In this document: positions 19,110-26,097 of the stretch, in pieces
How positions within the stretch are numbered: position 1 is the stretch's first letter
How the letters are laid out: each line of letters begins with the position of its first letter
Assembly (NCBI RefSeq): GCF_049943335.1
Contig: NZ_JBNFVY010000004.1
Span: forward strand, 248,001 to 312,000
Direction: 5' to 3'
DNA: 64,000 bases
DNA from: JBNFVY01 sp049943335
GTDB lineage: Bacteria > Pseudomonadota > Alphaproteobacteria > Rhodobacterales > Rhodobacteraceae
Made by a program: the position numbers and the translations under genes
The notes under the pieces: model-generated
The model's database searches: none
The model's input: the letters and a program-made list of their open reading frames with translations, nothing else
Told to the model about the DNA's origin: nothing

Positions 19110-20273
19110 TCAGTACTTAGCACGCTTAGAGAATTCAGTCTCGCCGCCATCGGCAAGGATTTTCGCCTGATCGACCCAATTGTCACGGCTTACGCGGCCC
19201 TTGAACCCTTCCAGGTTCTCGTCCACCCACGCAACTTCTTCCGCGCTCCATTTCGCGATCTGGTCAAAGTGATAGAAACCAAGGGTATGCAGCAGTTGCT
19301 CTAGCTTGGGGCCCACGCCTTTGATCATTTTAAGATCGTCCGCACCCGACTTGCGCGGCGCTTTCATGGTGCGTGGCTTTTTCTGCTGGCCCGCAGCGGG
19401 CGTTTCGACCGCCCCGCCCGTTGACCCTTTCGGCTCGGTCTTTGAGCGCGGCTTGGCCTTGGACCCGCTTTTCGCCTGTTGCTCGGTCACGCCGGTTGCA
19501 TCGGCCGGCGCACCTTTCGCCGGGCGCGGCTCCGAGGCGGGCTTGGACGTGGCTTTTCCCTTTGGTTTTCCCTGCCAAGGGGTCAGCAAAGGCACCTCGG
19601 TGCCGTCAATCCGCTTGATCGTGTCGCCAATATCCGTCGCACGTTGCGCGCTGGCATTGTACTGGGTCTTGCCGCTGTCAAATTCGGTCAGCGACGTCAG
19701 GCCCGACAGCGGCTCGGACGCATAGCGCCCGTTCTGCGGACCTGGCGTGGGCACCTTGCCTGCCGCCAATTCATCCAGCATCTCGGCCAGGCGTTCGGCG
19801 GTCAGATCTTCGTAATAATCCTTGCCGATTTGGGCCATTGGCGCATTGGCGCAGGCCCCCAGACATTCGACCTCTTCCCAACTGAACTTGCCGTCGGGGG
19901 ACAGATCATGCGGGTTGGCGGCGATCTTGTCCTTGCACACGGCGATCAGATCTTCGGCGCCGCAAATCATGCAGGACGTGGTGCCGCAAATCTGGATATG
20001 CGCAATGCTTCCAACCGGTTGCAGTTGGAACATAAAGTAGAATGTCGCCACCTCAAGCGCACGAATATAGGGCATGCCCAGCAGATCGGCGATGCTTTCG
20101 ATGGCCGGGCGGGTCAGCCAACCCTCTTGCTCTTGCGCGCGCCACAACAGCGGGATGATCGCGGATTGTTGGCGGCCTTCGGGGTATTTCGTAATCTGCG
20201 CCTCGGCCCATTCCTGGTTGGCGGGTGTAAACGCGAAACGGGCGGGCTGATCGTGATACAGACGGCGGAGCAT
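19110..20273 (-). CDS. nuoE: NADH-quinone oxidoreductase subunit E with a C-terminal extension
   Basis: 387 residues, more than twice the usual roughly 160-240. Residues 1-165 are the thioredoxin-like subunit binding [2Fe-2S] cluster N1a through Cys96, Cys101, Cys137 and Cys141 (CGTTSC and CLGAC). Residues about 200-310 are a Lys/Pro/Ala-rich linker. Residues about 312-387 form a helix-hairpin-helix-like domain (IKGVGPKLEQLLHTLG, HFDQIAKW, RDNWVDQAK, TEFSKR) shared with the next gene. The start shares a base with the preceding small gene's stop (TAATG). It accepts electrons alongside NuoF. Confidence 0.97.
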   Translation of the reverse strand: MLRRLYHDQPARFAFTPANQEWAEAQITKYPEGRQQSAIIPLLWRAQEQEGWLTRPAIESIADLLGMPYIRALEVATFYFMFQLQPVGSIAHIQICGTTSCMICGAEDLIAVCKDKIAANPHDLSPDGKFSWEEVECLGACANAPMAQIGKDYYEDLTAERLAEMLDELAAGKVPTPGPQNGRYASEPLSGLTSLTEFDSGKTQYNASAQRATDIGDTIKRIDGTEVPLLTPWQGKPKGKATSKPASEPRPAKGAPADATGVTEQQAKSGSKAKPRSKTEPKGSTGGAVETPAAGQQKKPRTMKAPRKSGADDLKMIKGVGPKLEQLLHTLGFYHFDQIAKWSAEEVAWVDENLEGFKGRVSRDNWVDQAKILADGGETEFSKRAKY

Positions 20274-20560
20274 TATCTACACTTCCCCACGCCCGAAAGC
20301 GTGTAATTGTCGTTGGTCGTCGGGCGAAGCCACCCTTCGTCGGTCCAGATTTGCAAGATTTCCTGCGCGCCGGGCAGCGTTGCGCCCTGCGACATCAGTT
20401 CGAAAAATACCGCCCCCTCGCTCGCGCGGCAGTCGTTGCGCTCAAGAAAGCGGACCATTTTATCCTCAAGCGAGCCGGCCTGCACCGTCGGTGCGTAGCT
20501 GGCGGCTTGCGCCGGAATTGCCAGGGCCAAGCTCATGCAAATTGCTCCTGCCAAACGCAT
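20273..20560 (-). CDS. Small exported protein between nuoD and nuoE
   Basis: 95 residues from ATG 20560, 4 bp after the nuoD stop; a longer reading would lie wholly inside nuoD. Residues 1-22 (MRLAGAICMSLALAIPAQA) form a signal peptide with an AQA cleavage site. The mature part has two cysteines (NDCRA and the penultimate-region KCR) and no recognised domain. Its stop overlaps the nuoE start (TAATG). Periplasmic, function unknown; another exported product co-translated with complex I. Confidence 0.8.
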   Translation of the reverse strand: MRLAGAICMSLALAIPAQAASYAPTVQAGSLEDKMVRFLERNDCRASEGAVFFELMSQGATLPGAQEILQIWTDEGWLRPTTNDNYTLSGVGKCR

Positions 20561-20564
20561 CGGA

Positions 20565-21779
20565 TCACCGGTCGACCTCCCCGAACACGATGTCCATCGT
20601 GCCGATGATCGCGGCAACGTCAGCCAATTGGTGGCCACCAGCCACGTAGTCCATTGCCTGCAGATGCGGGTAGCCCGGTGCACGCAGCTTGGCGCGGTAG
20701 GGTTTGTTGGTGCCGTCAGCCACAAGATACACGCCGAATTCGCCTTTGGGCGCTTCGACGGCGGCATAAACCTCGCCCTCGGGAACGTGGAACCCTTCGG
20801 TGTAAAGCTTGAAATGATGGATCAGCGCTTCCATCGATGTCTTCATTTCGCTGCGCTTGGGGGGCGTGACCTTGCCGCGGGCCAGAATGTCGCCCTGCCC
20901 TTCGGGCGCGCGCAACTTTTCGATGGCCTGAAGGATGATCTTGGTCGATTCGCGCATTTCGGCCATGCGGCACAAATAGCGGTCATAACAGTCGCCGTTC
21001 TTGCCAATCGCGATCTGGAAATCGAATTCATCGTAGCATTCATAGGGCTGGGCCCGGCGCAAGTCCCAGGCCAAGCCAGAGCCGCGCACCATCACGCCCG
21101 AAAACGCCCAATTCTGGATATCTTCTTCCGAGACCACGCCAATATCCACGTTCCGCTGCTTGAAGATGCGGTTTTCCGTCAGCAGCGTGTCCAGATCGTC
21201 GAGCTTTTCAGGGAATTCATGTGCCCATTGTTCAATGTCATCCAGCAGCGCTGGCGGCAGGTCCTGATGCACACCGCCAGGGCGGAAATAGGCCGCGTGC
21301 AGGCGTGCACCGCAGGCCCGTTCGTAAAAGATCATCAGCTTTTCACGCTCTTCAAAGCCCCAGACCGGCGGCGTCAGGGCGCCGACGTCCATTGCCTGCG
21401 TCGTGACGTTCAGCAGGTGGTTCAAAACCCGCCCGATTTCCGAATAGAGCACGCGGATCAGGCTGGCGCGGCGCGGCACCTCGATTCCGCAGAGCTTTTC
21501 GATGGCCATGCACCACGCATGCTCCTGGTTCATCGGCGCGACGTAGTCCAGCCGGTCCAGATAGGGCAGGTTCTGCAGGTACGTCCGGCTTTCCATCAGC
21601 TTTTCGGTGCCCCGGTGCAGCAGCCCGATATGCGGATCGCACCGGGTGACGATTTCGCCATCCAGTTCAAGCACAAGGCGCAGCACACCGTGCGCCGCCG
21701 GGTGTTGAGGCCCGAAGTTGATGTTGAAATTGCGGATCTTCTGTTCGCCCGTCTGGGCATCGTTGAAGTTGCCGTCCAT
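20565..21779 (-). CDS. nuoD: NADH-quinone oxidoreductase subunit D
   Basis: 404 residues, normal for a separate NuoD. The 49-kDa subunit related to [NiFe] hydrogenases, forming the quinone pocket with NuoB. NINFGPQHPAAHGVLRLVLE carries the conserved quinone-pocket histidine. HIGLLHRGTEKLMESRTY and DYVAPMNQEHAW follow. It lies 3 bp after the sulfotransferase gene, which separates it from nuoC. Confidence 0.98.
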   Translation of the reverse strand: MDGNFNDAQTGEQKIRNFNINFGPQHPAAHGVLRLVLELDGEIVTRCDPHIGLLHRGTEKLMESRTYLQNLPYLDRLDYVAPMNQEHAWCMAIEKLCGIEVPRRASLIRVLYSEIGRVLNHLLNVTTQAMDVGALTPPVWGFEEREKLMIFYERACGARLHAAYFRPGGVHQDLPPALLDDIEQWAHEFPEKLDDLDTLLTENRIFKQRNVDIGVVSEEDIQNWAFSGVMVRGSGLAWDLRRAQPYECYDEFDFQIAIGKNGDCYDRYLCRMAEMRESTKIILQAIEKLRAPEGQGDILARGKVTPPKRSEMKTSMEALIHHFKLYTEGFHVPEGEVYAAVEAPKGEFGVYLVADGTNKPYRAKLRAPGYPHLQAMDYVAGGHQLADVAAIIGTMDIVFGEVDR

Positions 21780-21782
21780 CGC

Positions 21783-22679
21783 TCAGATCCTCGCCAGATT
21801 GGCCTGCCACGCATCTGGCAGTGGGCCATAATGCTGTTCGGCATAGGCGTATTGCGGGGCCAGAAATTCTGCCGCATCGCGCCGCTGCCGATCATTCAGT
21901 TTTAACGGTTCGCCCTTGTGAACATGGGGCATGAGTTCGACCGGGACATAGCCGATCGCAAGAAAATCGCACAGGCGCTTCAGCCCGTCGCCCTGCAGCA
22001 CCTCTTCGGAAAACCCGACGAACAGGCGGTCGCTGGGGACTGCCTGGCGCAGCTTGTCCAGGATCGCGGCGTAATCGCCGCGCTTGGCGATATGGCGTTC
22101 CATGTCCTTTTTCACGGTTCGGTTCAAGATGCGCTTGGCCTTCAGCGGCACTTCTTCACCCGGCTGACAGTTGCGCACAGCCTGCATACGCACGTGGCTC
22201 CAAAGCCGCTCGATCGGGTCGCGCATCAGGAACACGAAACGCACATGAGGCGACAAGGCAGCAATCCGCGCCATGCGCGCTTGCGACAACAGCGCATAGC
22301 CAGGCGTAATATCGCCCACCAGCTTTGCGTCCCCCGCCCCGTCCATCAGGTAGTCCAGATAGGCCGCATCGCCGTCGTCACCCAGTTGCAGCAATGTAAC
22401 CAGATCGTCCACGTCCTTGATCTGCCGGTCCAGGTTTCTGACCCGCCAATCCTCGCCCGCGTCGCGGCAGCGATCCTGTTTGGCAACGCGATCCTGGCGC
22501 AGCCGCCCCAGCGTGCCCAACTGATGGTCGTAATCGTCGAATTCGACCGTGTCGAAGTAGTGAATTTCCTTGACCGAGCGCAGATGACAATCGGCGTGAT
22601 CGTGCAAATAGCGATAAAGCGAGGTGGTCCCCGCTTTGGTCGCGCCTGCGCAGATCATGATTGTCGGCTCGGTTGCCAC
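21783..22679 (-). CDS. Sulfotransferase family protein inserted between nuoC and nuoD
   Basis: 298 residues. GATKAGTTSLYRYL (residues 12-25) is the 5'-phosphosulfate-binding loop for PAPS. R153 in LMRDPIERLWSH begins the 3'-phosphate-binding motif. The length and C-terminal FLAPQYAYAEQHYG fit bacterial P-loop sulfotransferases that sulfate carbohydrates, lipids or small molecules. It ends 3 bp before nuoD and begins directly after nuoC with no gap, so it is an integral gene of the operon. The acceptor substrate cannot be predicted. Confidence 0.9.
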   Translation of the reverse strand: MATEPTIMICAGATKAGTTSLYRYLHDHADCHLRSVKEIHYFDTVEFDDYDHQLGTLGRLRQDRVAKQDRCRDAGEDWRVRNLDRQIKDVDDLVTLLQLGDDGDAAYLDYLMDGAGDAKLVGDITPGYALLSQARMARIAALSPHVRFVFLMRDPIERLWSHVRMQAVRNCQPGEEVPLKAKRILNRTVKKDMERHIAKRGDYAAILDKLRQAVPSDRLFVGFSEEVLQGDGLKRLCDFLAIGYVPVELMPHVHKGEPLKLNDRQRRDAAEFLAPQYAYAEQHYGPLPDAWQANLARI

Positions 22680-23282
22680 TTAGACCTCTTTCTTCTCGTC
22701 GCCGGGCAGGATGTATTCCGCGCCTTCCCACGGGCTCATGAAATCGAACTGGCGGTATTCCTGAACCAGCTTGACCGGTTCGTAAACGACGCGCTTTTGC
22801 ACTTCGTCGTAGCGCACTTCGACATATCCCGTGGTCGGAAAATCCTTGCGCAGAGGATGGCCGCGAAACCCATAGTCGGTCAGGATGCGGCGCAGATCCG
22901 GGTGGCCGGAAAAGAGAATGCCGAACATGTCGAACACTTCGCGTTCGAACCAGTTGGCAGACGGATGGATCGAAGTGATCGAGGGCACCATATCGTCTTC
23001 GCGCACCGGCAACTTCAGGCGGATGCGCTGGTTCTGGTACATCGACAGGAAATGGTAAACCACGTCGAACCGCGCGGCCCGTGCCGGATGGTCCACTGCA
23101 GTAATGTCGATCAGGGTCGAAAATTTGCAGGTCGGATCGGTGCGCAGGAAATCAACGAACCCCTCTATCTGGCCCGGGGCCACGTTGACCGTCAATTCGC
23201 CGAACGTTACCTCGTAGCTGGCCACGCAATCGGGACGCTTGAGCTCAATATGCGCGCCAAGCTGCTCCAGTGCTTCGCTCAT
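22680..23282 (-). CDS. nuoC: NADH-quinone oxidoreductase subunit C
   Basis: 200 residues, the 30-kDa subunit of the hydrophilic arm. The family motif ERLYxDMFGIxFxGHPDLRRIL is clear as EREVFDMFGILFSGHPDLRR. ATG 23282 is chosen because GAGGTAA lies 6 bp upstream and overlaps the nuoB stop; a longer reading runs back into nuoB. The stop abuts the sulfotransferase start. Confidence 0.97.
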   Translation of the reverse strand: MSEALEQLGAHIELKRPDCVASYEVTFGELTVNVAPGQIEGFVDFLRTDPTCKFSTLIDITAVDHPARAARFDVVYHFLSMYQNQRIRLKLPVREDDMVPSITSIHPSANWFEREVFDMFGILFSGHPDLRRILTDYGFRGHPLRKDFPTTGYVEVRYDEVQKRVVYEPVKLVQEYRQFDFMSPWEGAEYILPGDEKKEV

Positions 23283-23287
23283 GGGCG

Positions 23288-23827
23288 TTACCTCGCGATG
23301 GTGCCGGTACGGCGGATTTTCTTTTGCAGCTGAAGGATGCCGTAAAGCAGCGCCTCGGCCGTTGGCGGGCATCCGGGCACATAAACATCCACAGGTACGA
23401 CGCGGTCACAGCCGCGCACCACCGAATAGCTGTAGTGGTAATAGCCGCCGCCGTTGGCACAGGACCCCATCGAAATCACATAGCGCGGCTCGGGCATCTG
23501 GTCGTAGACCTTGCGCAATGCGGGGGCCATCTTGTTCGTCAGGGTGCCGGCAACGATCATCAGGTCCGACTGGCGCGGGGATGCGCGCGGTGCGGTGCCA
23601 AAGCGTTCCAGATCGTAACGCGGCATGGAAACCTGCATCATTTCCACGGCGCAGCATGCCAACCCGAAGGTCATCCAGTGCAAGCTGCCGGTACGGGCCC
23701 AGTTGATAATGTCCTCGGTCGAGGTCAGCAAAAAGCCCTTGTCCTGCAGTTCCTGGTTCAGAGACTGGGTGGCGACCTCGCGGTCGGCGCCGGCGGTGTT
23801 GGCGCCGGTCTGAACGCCCTCGCTCAT
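23288..23827 (-). CDS. nuoB: NADH-quinone oxidoreductase subunit B
   Basis: 179 residues from ATG 23827, which overlaps the nuoA stop (ATGA); an ATG at 23836 is an alternative. It carries the terminal [4Fe-4S] cluster N2. Tandem cysteines Cys58-Cys59 (GLACCAVEM), Cys123 (GSCANGG) and Cys153 (VPGCPP) are the ligands. It sits at the interface with NuoD next to ubiquinone. Confidence 0.98.
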   Translation of the reverse strand: MSEGVQTGANTAGADREVATQSLNQELQDKGFLLTSTEDIINWARTGSLHWMTFGLACCAVEMMQVSMPRYDLERFGTAPRASPRQSDLMIVAGTLTNKMAPALRKVYDQMPEPRYVISMGSCANGGGYYHYSYSVVRGCDRVVPVDVYVPGCPPTAEALLYGILQLQKKIRRTGTIAR

Positions 23828-24192
23828 CACTCCCATTCCAGCGCCCCCTTCTTCCATTCATAGGCGAACCCGATGGTCAGCACGCCCAGGAACACCATCA
23901 TCGACCAGAACCCGACCAGGCCGACATCCTTGAAGGCCACGGCCCAAGGGAACAAGAAAGCGATTTCCAGATCGAAGATGATGAACAGGATCGCCACCAG
24001 GTAGAACCGGACGTCGAATTTCATCCGCGCGTCATCAAATGCGTTGAATCCGCATTCGTAGGCTGACACCTTTTCCGCGTCGGGGTTGCGGACAGCGAGG
24101 ATCAGTGCAGCAACGATAAATACGATACCAAGTGCGGCACCCACACCAAGCAGGACGAGGATTGGGAGATATTCCCGAAGCATTTCTTCCAA
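23827..24192 (-). CDS. nuoA: NADH-quinone oxidoreductase subunit A
   Basis: 121 residues, three transmembrane helices, first gene of the nuo operon. KVSAYECGFNAFDDARMKFD is the conserved loop with the reactive Cys that changes exposure during the active/deactive transition. The start is taken as TTG 24192: AAAGGAG lies 6 bp upstream and the resulting MEEMLREYLPIL matches the Paracoccus-type N-terminus as remembered. ATG 24183 would leave the ribosome-binding site 15 bp away. Confidence 0.96.
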   Translation of the reverse strand: MEEMLREYLPILVLLGVGAALGIVFIVAALILAVRNPDAEKVSAYECGFNAFDDARMKFDVRFYLVAILFIIFDLEIAFLFPWAVAFKDVGLVGFWSMMVFLGVLTIGFAYEWKKGALEWE

Positions 24193-24586
24193 GGGTGGCT
24201 CCTTTCACGCGCGCGCGGCGCATGTGTGTGGCTCGTTGGCTGGTTTAGCGCCGCTGGTCGAAAGCGTCAACCAACGGGCGTGCCCAAAACCATTTAAGTG
24301 TCGGGGCAAAAATTACTTTGTATGCAATGGCGTGTCTGAATTGGGTGTACTGGCCAAATATTCACCACAGCGACCTGTTTTTGATCGGCAGACAGGCCGG
24401 TGCCGGGCGCGTCAGGCGGGCGCATCTGCATCGCCGCCGTGGCCCGTCGCCTGTGCATAAGGAACGATGGGATGGCGTTGGTCTGAAATGGCGCCAGAGC
24501 AGCCATCATCCCCCATGACCCATGCGCCAGACCGGCCCGCCTGCCCCGCCCCGTGCGGATCGGGGCCAGACGGATCGATTCAAACC
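24193..24586. other. Intergenic region between hmgL and nuoA
   Basis: 394 bp between two minus-strand genes. The nuoA-proximal part holds the Shine-Dalgarno AAAGGAG and the candidate promoter. The middle (24296-24360) is locally AT-rich. No convincing gene, tRNA or hairpin with a U-run was found in the remainder, so where the leucine operon transcript ends is unclear. Confidence 0.6.
24242..24270 (-). promoter_or_regulatory. Candidate promoter of the nuo operon
   Basis: On the minus strand TTGACG (24265-24270) and TAAACC (24242-24247) are separated by 17 bp. The -35 is close to consensus and the -10 is weak. Transcription would start about 40 bp before the nuoA TTG codon. It is the only reasonable pair in the 394-bp gap upstream of nuoA. 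Confidence 0.45.
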
Positions 24587-25438
24587 TCAGGCCTGACTGC
24601 GCATGGACTGGGCCATCGCGGCCGCTTCGGCCAATATGTCGGCATCTAGCCCGGTGTCGTAGCCCAGTTCGCTGAGCCGCGCGTGCACCGCTTCGGTGGC
24701 CACGTTACCGGCAGCCCCCGGCGCATAGGGGCAACCGCCCAAACCGCCTACGGCCGCATCGAACACACGAAGGCCCTTTTCCAAAGACGCTTCGATATTG
24801 TCCAACGCGCGCCCGGCGGTATCGTGGTAATGGCCGGCCAGATCCTCGGCCGGGACGGCATCAAGCACCGCATCGAGCATCGCGGCCGTGCTATCTGGCG
24901 TGGCCTGGCCAATCGTTTCGCCCAGCGAAATCTCGTAGCAGCCCATGCCGTAGAGCAAGGCGGCAACCTCGGCCACCTTTTCCGGCGGGGTCGGCCCATC
25001 GAAAGGGCAATCGGTAACGCAGGAAATATAACCGCGCACCCGGATGTTTGCGGCGTTTGCCTGATCCATCACGGGGCGGAAGCGGTCCAGGCTTTCAGCG
25101 ATGGTGCAATTGATGTTCGCCTTGGAAAATCCTTCCGAGGCAGACGCGAAAATCGCGATCTCGTCCGCGCCGGCATCCACTGCCCGCTCGAACCCGGTGG
25201 TGTTCGGGGTCAGCGCCGCATAGCTGACCCCCTGTGCACGCTTGATGCCCTGCAGAACGTCGCCGCTATCGGCCATCTGCGGCACCCACTTGGGGCTGAC
25301 GAAACTGGCCACCTCGATTCGTCGGAAACCAGCACGCGACAGGCAATCGACCAACGCGATCTTGGCCTGCGTAGGGATGCGCGCTTTTTCATTCTGCAGC
25401 CCGTCGCGCGGGCCGACTTCAAAAATTTCAACGTTCAT
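24587..25438 (-). CDS. mvaB: Hydroxymethylglutaryl-CoA lyase
   Basis: 283 residues. Cleaves HMG-CoA to acetyl-CoA and acetoacetate, the last step of leucine degradation. It has a TIM-barrel of the HMGL-like family. VGPRDGLQNE near residue 8 has the metal-binding Asp and catalytic Arg, HYHDTAG the metal-binding histidines, and GGLGGCPYAPGAAGNVATE is the signature with the active-site Cys. The start overlaps the GST stop by 4 bp. Last gene of the leucine operon. Confidence 0.96.
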   Translation of the reverse strand: MNVEIFEVGPRDGLQNEKARIPTQAKIALVDCLSRAGFRRIEVASFVSPKWVPQMADSGDVLQGIKRAQGVSYAALTPNTTGFERAVDAGADEIAIFASASEGFSKANINCTIAESLDRFRPVMDQANAANIRVRGYISCVTDCPFDGPTPPEKVAEVAALLYGMGCYEISLGETIGQATPDSTAAMLDAVLDAVPAEDLAGHYHDTAGRALDNIEASLEKGLRVFDAAVGGLGGCPYAPGAAGNVATEAVHARLSELGYDTGLDADILAEAAAMAQSMRSQA

Positions 25439-26097
25439 TGGCTCACTTCATAGAAGTCCTGGGTGTAGAATTCCTGCGGACCGTCCTGCTCTTTGGCCGC
25501 CTGGAACGCCGGGCGCGCCTGCATGCGGTCCCAGTAGGCGCGAAGGTTGGGGAATTTGTCGAAGCGAACGAAATACGGCGCAGCCATGAGGTTATACCCC
25601 AACATGGTGTCAGCGCCGGAAAAGCCGCTTTCCAGAATAAATTCGCGATCCCCAAGCAAGCGTTCCAGCGGCTTGAGCGTTGCAGCCAGGCGGGCGGCTT
25701 CGATTTTCAGCAACGCAGGTGAGCGCGCCTCGACCGGGCGCAAGAAAATCCATTGCAAATTGAGGTTTGCAAGGATGCAGGCCTGAGTTTCGGCAAAATG
25801 CAGCGCCTCAAGAAAGGGGATGCGTTCGGGATCGCCGGGCGCCCGACCAAGCCCGTGTTCGGCGCGCGTTTCGCACAGATATTCGGTAATCGCGCCGCTT
25901 TCGTAGATGGTGGTGCCATCAATTTCCAGCGCCGGCACCCGGCCCGCAGGCGACACGCCCAGAAATTCGGGGTCGCGCAAAGATCCGTCAGAGATCCGGT
26001 ATAATTTCAGATCAGGCTTGATGCCCATTTCATGCAGCAGCCACAGAATTCTAAATCCGCGCGCAGCGGGCACATGGTGCAAAATTGGCGTCTTCAT
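25435..26097 (-). CDS. Glutathione S-transferase family protein in the leucine operon
   Basis: 220 residues. The N-terminal thioredoxin-like domain (ILHHVPAARGFRILWLLHEMG, VPALEIDGTTIYESGAI with the cis-Pro and the ES glutathione contact) is followed by an all-helical C-terminal domain. The catalytic position near residue 10 has Ala/Ala rather than an obvious Ser or Cys, so the chemistry is uncertain. It overlaps mccA and hmgL by 4 bp on either side. A detoxifying or isomerase role in acyl-CoA catabolism is possible but unproven. Confidence 0.9.
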   Translation of the reverse strand: MKTPILHHVPAARGFRILWLLHEMGIKPDLKLYRISDGSLRDPEFLGVSPAGRVPALEIDGTTIYESGAITEYLCETRAEHGLGRAPGDPERIPFLEALHFAETQACILANLNLQWIFLRPVEARSPALLKIEAARLAATLKPLERLLGDREFILESGFSGADTMLGYNLMAAPYFVRFDKFPNLRAYWDRMQARPAFQAAKEQDGPQEFYTQDFYEVSQ

